Shown in pieces: positions 35,811 to 47,520 of a stretch of 64,000 bases of DNA. The stretch covers positions 498,501 to 562,500 of the forward strand of contig NC_135182.1 in the NCBI RefSeq assembly GCF_041146795.1, written 5' to 3'. Below the pieces are notes generated by a model, which was not told where the DNA came from, did no database searches, and saw only the letters and a program-made list of their open reading frames with translations. This DNA comes from Maylandia zebra. Lineage: Eukaryota > Chordata > Actinopteri > Cichliformes > Cichlidae. How positions within the stretch are numbered: the stretch's first letter is position 1; the number at the start of each line of letters is the position of its first letter. A program made the translations under genes and the position numbers.

Positions 35811-37403
35811 CAGTGGGGCAAAAAAGTATTTAGTCAGCCACCGATTGTGCAAGTTCCCCCACCTAAAATGATGACAGAGGTCAGTAATTTGCACCAGAGG
35901 TACACTTCAACTGTGAGAGACAGAATGTGAAAAAAAAATCCATGAATTCACATGGTAGGATTTGTAAAGAATTTATTCGTAAATCAGGGTGGAAAATAAG
36001 TATTTGGTCAACAACAAAAATACAACTCAATACTTTGTAACATAACCTTTGTTGGCAATAACAGAGGTCAAACGTGTACTATAGGTCTTTACCAGGTTTG
36101 CACACACAGTAGCTGGTATTTTGGCCCATTCCTCCATGCAGATCTTCTCGAGAGCAGTGATGTTTTGGGGCAACACGGACTTTCAACTCCCGCCACAGAT
36201 TTTCTATGGGGTTGAGGTCTGGAGACTGGCTAGGCCACTCCAGGACTTTCAAATGCTTCTTACGGAACCACTCCTTTGTTGCCCGGGCGGTGTGTTTTGG
36301 ACCATTGTCATGTTGGAAGACCCAGCCTTGTTTCATCTTCAAAGTTCTCACTGATGGAAGGAGGTTTTGGCTCAAAATCTCACGATACATGGCCCCATTC
36401 ATTCTGTCCTTAACACGGATCAGTCGTCCTGTCCCCTTGGCAGGAAAACAGCCCCATAGCATGATGTTTCCACCCCCATGCTTCACAGTAGGTATGGTGT
36501 TCTTGGGATGCAACTCAGTATTCTTCTTCCTCCAAACACGACGAGTTGAGTTTATACCAAAAAGTTCTACTTTGGTTTCATCTGACCACATGACATTCTC
36601 CCAATCCTCTGCTGTATCATCCATGTGCTCTCTGGCAAACTTCAGACGGGCCTGGACATGCACTGGCTTCAGCAGCGGAACACGTCTGGCACTGCGGGAT
36701 TTGATTCCCTGCCGTTGTAGTGTGTTACTGATGGTGACCTTTGTTACTTTGGTCCCAGCTCTCTGCAGGTCATTCACCAGGTCCCCCCGTGTGGTTCTGG
36801 GATCTTTGCTCACCGTTCTCATGATCATTTTGACCCCACGGGATGAGATCTTGCGTGGAGCCCCAGATGGAGGGAGATTATCAGTGGTCTTGTATGTCTT
36901 CCACTTTCTGATGATTGCTCCCACAGTTGATTTTTTCACACCAAGCTGCTTGCCTATTGTAGATTCACTCTTCCCAGTCTGGTGCAGGTCTACAATACTT
37001 TTCCTGGTGTCCTTCGAAAGCTCTTTGGTCTTGGCCATGGCGGAGTTTGGAGTCTGACTGTTTGAGGCTGTGGACAGGTGTCTTTTATACAGATGATGAG
37101 TTCAAACAGGTGCCATTCATACAGGTAACGAGTGGGGGACAGAAAAGCTTCTTACAGAAGACGTTACAGGTCTGTGAGAGCCAGAGATTTTCCTTGTTTG
37201 AGGTGACCAAATACTTATTTTCCACCCTAATTTACGAATAAATTCTTTACAAATCCTACCATGTGAATTCATGGATTTTTTTTTCACATTCTGTCTCTCA
37301 CAGTTGAAGTGTACCTCTGGTGCAAATTACTGACCTCTGTCATCATTTTAAGTGGGGGAACTTGCACAATCGGTGGCTGACTAAATACTTTTTTGCCCCA
37401 CTG
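35811..37403 (-). mobile_element. Complete young Tc1/mariner transposon with 200-bp inverted repeats
   Basis: The element is flanked by TA on both sides (35809-35810 and 37404-37405) and starts CAGTGGGGCAAAAAAGTATT. The arms 35811-36010 and 37204-37403 are inverted repeats of 200 bases; by eye they differ at two positions (a C/T near 35863 and a C/T near 35984). Such similarity suggests recent insertion. The transposase is on the minus strand between the arms. Confidence 0.95.
36079..37038 (-). pseudogene. Tc1-type DD34E transposase, C-terminal frameshift
   Basis: The 319-codon frame starts [20 protein letters not shown] with the paired helix-turn-helix DNA-binding region (about 1-120). It then carries the catalytic triad Asp153 ([11 protein letters not shown]), Asp244 ([10 protein letters not shown]) and Glu279 ([11 protein letters not shown]), with 34 residues between the last two. 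After ELKVRVAPK the frame goes off; the expected end ([14 protein letters not shown] to [11 protein letters not shown]) is intact in the next frame, so a single-base deletion near 36155-36170 accounts for the defect. All catalytic residues are present. Confidence 0.9.
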
Positions 37404-38070
37404 TATATGTTGGCTTTGGAAATTGACTTTAAAAATGTTGTTCTTGTCACGTCTAATGGCCAGAAGATCAGTGCGTTTATTAACCGTGCCAAAAATCTTT
37501 CCAACAATCACAAATGTGAAAAGGGGAAAAGGTGCTCTGGGGGAAGGGGTTCAAAGTGTCTCACTCTCACACTCAGAGTCAGCCTCACCACACCAGCTGA
37601 AAACCTGTGCCCAGGGAAACAGAGGGTCAATATCCACAAAGGTGAAAGTAGAGCAAAAACACACGATGAAGCCAGTGTTTCGGTTTAACGATCCAGCAAA
37701 CATTGATCCTCAGCCAATACCTTAAGTAGCTGCTTTTACAACAAGGTGATCAAGAGCAGGTTGTGCTTCATAGCAGGTGTGCTCAATCAGGGGTTTGGAC
37801 CCACAACGAGTCCTGTGCAGGAACACAGAGACAAACAAAACAAACACCAGGAGAAGGGAGGAGGGAGAGAGACAGCAGGGAAGACAGAGGGACCGCGACA
37901 GTACCCTCTGACAGACATGTGGCTGCCTTGGCCGTTCAAGAAAATTCCACTTCTTTGCTTTAATAAACTCTGTATTTACTTTCATGCAGTCTTCTCTTTA
38001 TGATAGACTTGGATATGTCCACCTCCTGGAGAGCCTTGTACACTTGGTTGGCTATTGTGGAAACTATCAA

Positions 38071-38181
38071 TCAATCATCAAAACTCACCCCTAGAAACAG
38101 TGGATCAAGGATGATCCCAGAATCATCTTCCAACGTTGTTCTCGTGGTCCACTGTTTCTCGGGGTGAGTTTTGATAATTGA
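38071..38181. repeat. Inverted repeat with 37-nt arms and 37-nt loop
   Basis: Arms 38071-38107 and 38145-38181 pair with three mismatches (shared core ATCAAAACTCACCCC). The arms can form a long hairpin. No known RNA or transposon terminus is recognised. Confidence 0.8.
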
Positions 38182-38373
38182 TTTTCCAATAAAAATAGAT
38201 ACTACACAGCAAAATCTCCAGTGTTAAATTAACACTAGAGAGTGTCTATATGGGTCCACAACTCTGAGTGTTAAATACAACACTGTTGAGTGTTAAATTA
38301 ACACTTTTGACAGTGTTATATGTTTAAAAGTAACCTAGTCAGTTTTTAAAATTAACAATGGCTAACACTGAGC

Positions 38374-38444
38374 AGTGCTGATTTTCTAACACTGGAAAAT
38401 AACTCAAAATGTTAGAAATATTCCAGTGTTAGAAAATCAGCACT
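38374..38444. repeat. Perfect 23-nt inverted repeat with 25-nt loop
   Basis: Arms 38374-38396 and 38422-38444 are exact reverse complements (AGTGCTGATTTTCTAACACT core). Upstream, at 38219-38330, several GTGTTAAATTAACACT-like palindromic units occur, so the whole of about 38215-38450 may be one MITE-like repeat. Confidence 0.8.
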
Positions 38445-40084
38445 ATACAGATTCTGCACAAGGGCATAAACACGAAGCGTCGACCTGACGCAGCAGAATC
38501 AGTGAGATGTCTGCGTTCTGACCCGACGGCACGTCACAGACACGCTGTTGGGGCTGAAAGCCGATATTTCACTGATTCTTTTTTTTTTTTCGCCTGTCCC
38601 GTTTGGATCTTTTGCCATCAGAATTATTGTCTAGAGCCCAGAAAGATGCCCAATGGATTTATTTTATCAAATGGGCCATCCCGGCCTTGCCGTATTGGTC
38701 CATTTGATTGACCTTTGTTTTTATTGTTTATTTTATTTTATTTTCAGTTGTTACATACGGGACAGACATGACTGGGGGAAGGGAGAAAGAGAGAGAGGGA
38801 GGAATAAAAACAGCGGGGAAGAGGAACGGTGATAAAGGGTTTCACTGATTTCACTGATTTCACTGATTCTGATGCTTTGGATCCGCGCTTTGTGTTTGTC
38901 TTTTTTTGCGCTTTTTGCGATTCTGAAGCTGCAGGTTTTGTCTCTTTCCATTCAAAATTGACTGAAGCAGCAGCAAAAGAAAATCCAAACTACAATTCAC
39001 ATTTCACTTCACATAAACGTTGTCATGAATTCTCTCTTACTTTTGCTGTTTTGCTTCCACCACGATAAAATGACACTTCATGCATAACTCTCTATCTTTC
39101 TCTCTCAGTGTACTTCAAGAAGTTTCCCATCTAAAAATCTCTGTTTTCTGCATTAGTCGCTTGCTTATTCGGTCGTTAAGCCTGACGTCACTAGCCGTGT
39201 CTGAGCCTAAACTCCACTGCAGGTCCATATATCAAACGATCACTATGGCATTACTGAGAGTTGAAAAACTGTCTAAAGTCTTTCATCTTTAATAAAATGA
39301 TCAGCGTTCTGCTCTACCAGGTGTAACAACTGAGTTTAACATCCAGGCATCCATGAAAACGGAATTTATGACATTTAACGGAGTTAGAAGTTAGCAGGGA
39401 GTTAGCTCGCTAGTTTCCATCTAAATACAATATAGCATGTTCTGACTGAGAGATTTCTGAAACAATTCAAACGTACAGCTCTGCTATCACTTCCAACATA
39501 AATGAAGACAGAAAACTAAACAGCAGTGACGTTTGTAGGGTTACTGAAGTTGGGCTAGCTGGTATATAATGATGTGCTACGTGACCGCTAGTGACACAGC
39601 TATGTTAGCATAATATAAACAAGCTAACTTTTCTTCCACTCGATAAAAGTTAACGTGAGTGTTCTCGGTGGTCAGGAACAAATGTAATCGCATGGCAGGA
39701 TGCTGTAAAAGAACCAAACTTCAGCCAGGAGAACAACTGAGATAATCCATCCACAATACGAGGTTAGTCATTCATATACTGCTGCATGGGCTGGGCTGTA
39801 GTTACATCGGAAAGGCTTAAAAACAGAGCTTAAATAAATGATTAGCGGTAATAAAAGCTGAGAGAGGCCAACAGTGAACACTGACTGTTTTAGGGGCTTT
39901 TGGAAATTAAATAGAAGAAGATACAAACTTTAAACATGTTAACAACACAAAAGCCATATTAAACGCAGACTACTTTGGGCCTGGAAGCAGGTCCAGGATT
40001 AATAACAGATATGGTTCAATGCAGAGAGGTCTATTAATACATAGTGAGTGAGAAAGGTGACTGGAAAGGAAAAACTTAATGCAT
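38445..40084. other. Intergenic, nothing recognised
   Basis: Contains a small TTCACTGAT triplicate near 38840-38868. No gene or element is supported. Confidence 0.4.
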
Positions 40085-41262
40085 CATGGGAATCCCCGGC
40101 AGCCTACGTCTATTGCAGCATAACTAAGGGAGGATTCAGGGTCACCTGGTCCAGCCCTAACTATATGCTTTAGCAAAAAGGAAAGTTTTAAGCCTAATCT
40201 TAAAAGTAGAGATAGTGTCTGTCTCCTGAATTCAAACTGGAAGCTGGTTCCACAGAAGAGGGGCCTGAAAACTGAAGGCTCTGCCTCCCATTCTACTTTT
40301 AAATACTCTAGGAACAACAAGTAGGCCTGCAGAGCGAGAGCGAAGTGCTCTAATAGGGTGATATGGTACTACAAGGTCATTAAGATAAGATGGGGCCTGA
40401 TTATTTAAGACCTTGTATGTGAGGAGCAGGATTTTGAATTCTGGATTTAACAGGAAGCCAATGAAGGGAAGCCAAAACAGGAGAAATATGCTCTCTCTTT
40501 CTAGTCCCTGTCAGGACTCTTGCTGCAGCATTTTGGATTAGCTGAAGGCTTTTCAGGGAGTTTTTAGGACTTCCTGATAATAATGAATTACAGTCGTCCA
40601 GCCTGGAAGTAATAAATGCATGAACTAGTTTTTCAGCGTCACTCTGAGACAGGATATTTCTAACTTTAGAGATGTTGCACAAATGGAAGAAAACAGTCTT
40701 ACATATTTGTTTAATATGTGCGTTGAAGGACATGTCCTGGTCAAAAATGACTCCAAGGTTCCTCACAGTGTTACTGGAGGCCAAGGTAATGCCATCCAGA
40801 GTAAGAATCTGGTTAGATACCATATTTCTAAGCTTTTCAGGGCCGAGTACAATAACCTCAGGTTTATCTGAATTAAGAAGCAGAAAGTTAGCGGCCATCC
40901 AGGTCTTTATGTCTTTAAGACATTCCTGCAGTTTAACTCATTGGTGTGTGTTATCTGGCTTCATGGACAGATAGAGCTGGGTGTCATCTGCATAGCAGTG
41001 AAAATGTATGCTATGTCTTCTAATGATGCTGCCTAAGGGAAGCATGTATAATGTAAACAGAATTGGTCCTAGCACTGAACCCTGTGGAACTCCATAATTA
41101 ACCTCAGTGTGTGAAGAGGACTCTCCATTTACATGCACAAACTGGAGTCTATTAGATAGATATGATACAAACCACTGCAGTGCAGTACCTGTAATACCTA
41201 CAGCATGTTCTAATCGCTCTAATAGGATATTATGGTCGACAGTATCGAACGCTGCACCAGTG

Positions 41263-41266
<4 letters not shown>
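40085..41266 (-). mobile_element. L2-type LINE, 5'-truncated (minus strand)
   Basis: Minus-strand frames read [44 protein letters not shown] (41324-40938) and then, after a frameshift, LGVIFDQDMSFNAHIKQIC and LQLIQNAAARVLTGTRKRE (40898-40401). These are reverse transcriptase domains; the FADD-type catalytic box is YADD. The 5' side stops abruptly at the CTTT microsatellite, so the N-terminal part is absent. Confidence 0.9.

Positions 41267-41320
<54 letters not shown>
41267..41320. repeat. (CTTT)n microsatellite
   Basis: About 13 CTTT units lying exactly between the truncated L2 element and the start of the first Tx1-like LINE. Confidence 0.97.
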
Positions 41321-44300
41321 GCATTGCATGCTGGGAGTTTGGTGGTGGAGCATGTCATGAGTAGGATTGAGAGCTGTTGTTTATTTCAAACTTTTTCGTC
41401 ATGTTTCTATTATTACATAGTAGGACTGTTTTCTCAGCCAGCACTTCGGTGGAGCAGGTGCTGTTGGTGGTGACTGTGGAAGAAACTGAACAGGTTGGAT
41501 TGGGGAGAAAGGTAGAGGGAGAATCTACGACGCAGACTGGTTGCCATGGTGACAGTATGGCAAACATAGAGCGTTTCTCAGTTGCGGAAAGTGTTTCCCA
41601 AACTGAAAATTTGTACTCTTTAGAAGAAATTAACTCATTCTTGGACGATAGTTATGGAAGATCAGTTTTGGTGACGGACTGTTTTCCTGACGTTGATAAG
41701 TTTATTCAGTCTGTGAAGACAATACAGAAAGTTGTTGATGTGGATCTCCTGAATGAGAAGAAACGATATTGTTTAAGGAAACATGTTACTAATTTAAGAC
41801 GGGGGGAAAAGAGCAGTTAAAACTCATTTGAGGAAAAAGTAAAATCTTATTATTAATCGCAAGATGGTCAGACATCACTCTGTGTTTCTTATATACTTTT
41901 TCTTCTTCACTGCTTTTCTTCCTTCTCTCAATATGGAACATCTAAAGGTGGCCTCTTTGAATATAAATGGGGGAGGGATGCACAGAAGAGAGCTTTGATT
42001 ACAGAAATTATCAAAGAGAAGAAGCTAGATGTATTTTTTTATTTCACAAGAAACCCATAGTGACAATGTTATTGAAATAGAAAGGGGGTAAGCTGGAAGG
42101 AGCAATGCATATTTAGTCATGGAACTAACTGCTGTGCAGGGGTCGGTATTTTATTTCACCAACTCTGGACATCCAAATTTTGGCAAGTGCAGAATATATT
42201 AATGGCAGAATTTTACAAGTCAAGGCAGAAATTCAAGGTGTTGTCATTCATTTTATTAAAGTGTAGGAATCAAATTATGGTCCAGAACAGAAACATCAAT
42301 TTAAAATGTTGGAAGACAACTTAAGTCTTATAGATTCCAGTGAATGTATTATTTTGGGTGTAGACTGGAATTGCTGTGTTGATTATATGCTGGACAGAAC
42401 AGGTCAGGAAACACATTTTGAGTCTTCCAACTTCTTGTCTCATGTTTTGACAAAGATGGACCTGATTGATGTGTGAAGAAGAAATAATTCAAGGAGTAGA
42501 CAGCATACCTGGGTCAGAATAGCTGAAGGTAGATGCCGTGCAGCCAGGTTAGACAGGTTTTATCTGTCTGGATCTTATAGCACTCGTGTAATGAATTGCC
42601 ACATTGTTTCTGTTGGGTTTACAGATCACGACACGATTTTAATGGAATTGGTTCCTACTGTTACAGGGACACAGAAATCTTTTTGGCATTTTAACACTGA
42701 ACTGTTACTTGATTTTACTTTTGTGAAAATTTTCTGGAGATCAAAGAAACATGATTTTCAATCCCTGATTGGGTGGTGGCAGGTAGTGGAAGTCCAAATC
42801 AGGAATTTCTGCCAGCAATATACTTATAAATCCACTGACAACATTAGGAGGGTGATTCGGCAACTGGAACAGGAAATAACAGACTTGGAGAGTGTTTCTG
42901 TTAGTCAGAATAATCAGCAGGATTTACTGTATCATAAAAGGATGAAGTTACTCTTCTTCAGGAGAGAGTTAACGAGGCTCTGATTCGTGCTCGGTTTACA
43001 AAGTTTAGGGACATGGACGCACCAATAACATTCTTTTTTAATTTGGAGAAGTCAGTCGCACGGAAGAGACAGATGGTCTGCCTTCATCTGCGAAACGACC
43101 AAGTTACAACAGATCCAGCTGAGATGAGAAGACTTGTAATGGAGTTTTACTAATCTCTTTTAGAATGCAACTGTGATGAAGCAGTGGTAGCAGAACTTCT
43201 TCAAGGGCTTCCTCAACTCACTTCAGAGGATCAGGAATCTTTAAACACGGACTTGACATTGGAGGAACTTACAACAGCGGTTACACAGATGGCTTCTGGG
43301 AGATCTCCAGGAATAGATGGTTTACCTGCGGACTTTTTAAACATTTCTGGAATGTATTAGGGAACGATCTTCTGGATGTGTTTAATGATTCTTTTGTTAG
43401 GGGTACACTTCCAGTTTCTTGCCAGCAGGGTGCACTCTCTCTGCTGCCTAAAAAGGGGGACCTTGCCTTGTTAAAAAACTGGAGACCAGTGACTTTTTTA
43501 TGTAGACTATAAAATTATTTCAAAGGTGTCATCCAACAGGCTGAAATGTTTTATTGAACTCCTGATTCCAGTGGATCAGTCTTCCTGTGTTCCAGACAGA
43601 TCTGTGTTAGACAACTTATTTCTTATGAGAGATGTTTTTGCTGTCTGTGAGACATGTGACCTAAATGTGGGGATTATCTCTGTTGATCAGGAGAAGGCTT
43701 TTGATCGTGTAGATTATACTTTTCTTTTTTCGGCCTTGCAAGCATTTGGTGTGGGAAATGTTTCTCTTTCTTGGGTGTCATTATTTTACACCAATGCTAG
43801 TTGTGTAGTGAAGGTGACAGGTAGGTTTAGTAACCTTGTATTAGTTCATAGAGGTATTAGGCAGGGTTGTCCCATTTCTGGTCAGCTATATAGTTTAGCC
43901 TCTTTTATTTGGATTGAGAAAATTAAAAGGTCTTTCCCTACCGGGAATGGGTCACAGTTCTTCGGTAGTTGTTTCTGCTTATGCTGATAATGTTAAAATC
44001 TTTATTAGTAATCAACATGATGTGAATGAACTGAGTGAGAGGTTAAATATGTATGAAAAGGCTTCTTCGGCCAAAGTTAACTGGGACAAAAGTGAGGCCT
44101 TATTGGTCAGTAAATGGTGGGTGGAGAACAGTCCAACCCTGCCAGGAAATATGTGCTGGGGAAGGAATGGTATTAAGACACTGAGACTTTTTATAGGTAA
44201 CGAACAATTTCAGAAAACGAACTGAGGGGCGTACAGGAAAAAGTTGAGTCCAAGTTGTCTAAATGGACATGGTTGCTACCCCAGCTGTCATATAGGGGTA

Positions 44301-45820
44301 GGGCTCTGATTGCCAATAATCTCGTCCCTGTGGCACAAGCTTGCGGGGTTGGTTCCACCTGCTGGGCTGGTTAAAGATGTTCATTGTGGATTTTTTCTGG
44401 TCCGGGCAGGATTGGCTTAAGGCATCTGTGTTCTTTCTTCCCGTGTCAGAGGGAGGTCAAGGACTTGTGGATATCTTGGCCAAGACCACTGCCTTCAGAT
44501 TACAAACCGCTCAGAAGCTGCTTTATGGAAGTAGTTACTGTTGGCTGCCTTTGGCTCGGCTGCTTCTCCTTATAGCTGGATATCCTGGACTGGATAAGCA
44601 TCTGTTTTTGCTTAAAACAGCAGAGCCTGATATGATGGGTTTAAGACCTTTTTATCATTCAGTGTTGGATGCTTGGGAAACGCTGAAGATTTTCTGTGAT
44701 CCTGACCTTAGACCTGGCTGGGGATTTTTGAGGAACCATTGTTTCACAATGACTTGTTGTACGGGATTGTTTGCTGTCATCACCTACAATAAGGACCAAG
44801 TTCATTCATGCTGGGATTGTGAAACTGGGTCACCTCGCAAAACTATTGATAGAAAGGATATGTGACCTTACTAACATCAAGTCCACCAGAATCTTAAAGA
44901 GGATCCTGGGAGAGGTCTGGGAGTCCTTACCCGTGTCACTGAAAGTATTTGCTGAAAACTGCGATCTAGCTGACCAGTGGCATAATGGATATGAGTACGT
45001 ATTTCCAGTACTTTCAGCTGCACCAGCTTTTGATGGATGGCATGAGGAGAATAGACTGCTTCTCTCTTTGAGAACACCAGTGTTGCGTGTTGAGGTGGAC
45101 ACAGGTTCTTGGTTCAGACCTTGCCCCGAAGAGCAGATGGAGGTTCCTGTATAAGCCACCTGTTGAGAAACAGGTTGGTGACCTCCAGTGGAGGATTATT
45201 CATGGATTTATAGCTACGAACAGACACAGAGCTCACTTTGACCCAACTACTAGGGGTGGATGTTTATTTTGTGAAGAACAGGAGTCGCTGGAGCGCTTGT
45301 TTTTGTCCTGTCTAAGGTTAAAAAGCCTGTTTTTGCAGGAATGGTTGGAAGCACTGGGTGACCACTTTTCTATGGCTGTTTTAGTTTTTAGTCTTATGTA
45401 CAGAGCTTTGAAAAAGAAGACTCATGTCTTAATCAATTTCCTTCTTGGTATGACTAAGGTAGCAATTTGGAAAACAATGAAGAGTAAAATGCTTGGACAG
45501 GGTTGGACTGATGCAGCACTTAGTTTTAAGGGCTTAGTTGCATTGAGATTGAAAGTGGATGCTTTTTATTGTGTTACTTGTAATCTACAGATGTTTACAG
45601 ATTTGTGGTGTATTCGAAATGTTTTATGTTCATTGAGGGAGGATGGTGCACTACTTTTGCATTTTTAGAGTGATATTATTATTCAGTGTATTTGTTTTGC
45701 TAACTACACATGGATCTACGTTTGTGTGGTTTTTGGGTGGTATGTGATGTTTCCTTTGACTTTGTGAGCATTTGTTTGTATTATTGAATTGTGATATGAA
45801 TAAATGCGTTTGTTAAAGGT
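41321..45820 (+). mobile_element. Tx1-like (L1 clade) LINE, copy 1, many frameshifts
   Basis: Starts GCATTGCATGCTGGGAGT directly after the CTTT repeat. A first-protein remnant runs to 41820. The endonuclease region starts near 41944 (LKVASLNINGGG, then QETHSD). Reverse transcriptase motifs are GIISVDQEKAFDRVDYTF (from about 43670), VHRGIRQGCPISGQLY and AYADNVKIF, where the catalytic YADD box is YADN. The C-terminal region (44341-45668) includes GGCLFCEEQESLERLFLSC. The 3' end has AATAAATGCGTTTG near 45800. Stops and shifts break every domain, so it is dead. Confidence 0.88.
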
Positions 45821-46110
45821 CCTTCTTTCTTGCATGCTGGGAGTGTTGGAGCGTGTGGTGAGTCTGAGAGATTGAGGACTTGTTTCCAACTTTACTTTTC
45901 TGTCTGTGTGTCAAAGGAAAATTGTTTTCATATAATGTGATCAGCTTCATGAAATGTGCTTTTTATTGATCACTAAGCAATCTACATGTCTACGTGACGT
46001 TTCACCTAATAACTTTTGTGATGATGAACTTATTCAGCTACTAACCGCTTCCTCTTTCTTTAAGAACATACAGATTTAGAAAAAGGGGAACCTCAACTCT
46101 GAGCTATTTG

Positions 46111-46112
<2 letters not shown>

Positions 46113-46182
<70 letters not shown>
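46113..46182. repeat. (CA)n microsatellite
   Basis: CA tract next to the 3' end of the inserted minus-strand LINE. Confidence 0.95.
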
Positions 46183-46185
<3 letters not shown>

Positions 46186-46194
46186 AAAAGTATA

Positions 46195-47495
46195 AATAAA
46201 GAATAGAATAGAATTCAACTTTATTGTCATTGCACATGCACAGGTACAGGGCAACGAAATGCAGTTTGCATCCATCCAGAAGTGCTTTAGTGATATAGAT
46301 ATATTACAATATATATTAGCAATAATATAGATATGTGAGTATATTACAGAAATGGGTCTATTATGTTATAATGAACACGGTATGAAGTATGTTATGAATA
46401 TTCTATAACTATAAGTATGTACAGGCTGTAGTGAGTACAAGCTATGTACAGGATATAAATATGAAATAAATAACTTTACAGAATCTGAGATATACAGCTA
46501 TACAGAAATGGGAACTATGCAAGTTGTAAACAGTTGTAGGATTAAAGATTATCGAATGTACAGAATGATTATTACAGAGCTATACAGTAGTGCAGTTAAG
46601 ATAAGTGAGGGTGTAGATAGTTTCTACAGAGGCTATATAAAGTGCTAGTGGTTGTGAGTGGTGGTTCAGTCCATGTTATTATTGTGTGTTTGAGGGTACA
46701 GTTGTCCATTGTGGGTGTGTGTATGTTCAGTCCATGAGTTAACGTGGGTCAGATGTCAGGAGGCAGAGTTCAGGAGTCTGACAGCTGTGGGGAAGAAGCT
46801 GTTCCGGTACCTGGTGGTCTTAGTCCGGAGGCTCCTGTGGCGCCTCCCAGAGGGCAGGAGGGTGAAGAGTCCATGTGATGGGTGACTGGGGTCTTTGATG
46901 ATGTTCCCAGCCCTTTTCAGACACCACTTCCTGTAGATGTCTTTTATGGCAGGAAGTGGTGCTCCGGCGATGCGCTGGGCAGTTTTCATGACCCTCTGCA
47001 ACGCCTTCCGGTCCGAGGCAGAGCAGTTCCCGTACCAGACTGTTATACAGTTGGTCAGGATGCTCTCGATGGTGCAACGATAGAAGTTCACCAGGATGTC
47101 TGAGGACAGGTGGTTCTTCCTCAGAGTCCTCAAGAAGAAGAGGCGCTGGTGAGCCTTCTTGACCAGCTTGGAGCAGTTGGTCGTCCAGGTGAGATCCTCG
47201 GAGATGTGGACTCCCAGGAACTTGAAGCTGCTCACACGCTCCACAGCAGTCCCCTTAATGTGGATGGGTGGATGTGGGTCAGCATTCCTCTTGTAGTCCA
47301 CGATGAGCTCCTTGGTCTTCTCGGTGTTAAGCAGCAGGTTGTTTGTGTCGCACCACTCAGCCAGACGATCCACCTCCTCCCTGTAGGCGGCCTCATCGTT
47401 GTCATTGATGAGGCCAATCACCGTGGTGTCATCTGCAAACTTAATGATGGTGTTGGAACCATCAGCAGGTCTGCAGTCGTGGGTGAAGTCTCATC
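46195..47495 (-). mobile_element. Jockey-superfamily LINE, 5'-truncated (minus strand)
   Basis: The 3' end is at the left (AATAGAATTCAACTTTATTG). The minus-strand frame holds DGSNTIIKFADDTTVIGL near 47460-47410, then EKTKELIVDYKRN, VSSFKFLGVHISEDLTW and IKDPSHPSHGLFTLLPSGRR, ending near 46756. This is the C-terminal half of a reverse transcriptase with a FADD catalytic box, related to the copy at 54233-56550. The N-terminal half is missing. Confidence 0.88.
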
Positions 47496-47520
47496 ACTGT
47501 CACGCAGACAGTGATGAGAT
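47493..47520. repeat. Short perfect hairpin at LINE/Tx1 boundary
   Basis: CTCATCACTGT and ACAGTGATGAG flank a short spacer, forming a perfect stem at the truncated 5' end of the inserted LINE. Confidence 0.7.

Noticed and set aside
36121-37057. Plus-strand frames of up to 283 codons
   Set aside because: Shadows of the minus-strand Tc1 transposase.
44830-45159. Minus-strand 109-codon frame
   Set aside because: Antisense shadow of the C-terminal region of the first Tx1-like LINE.
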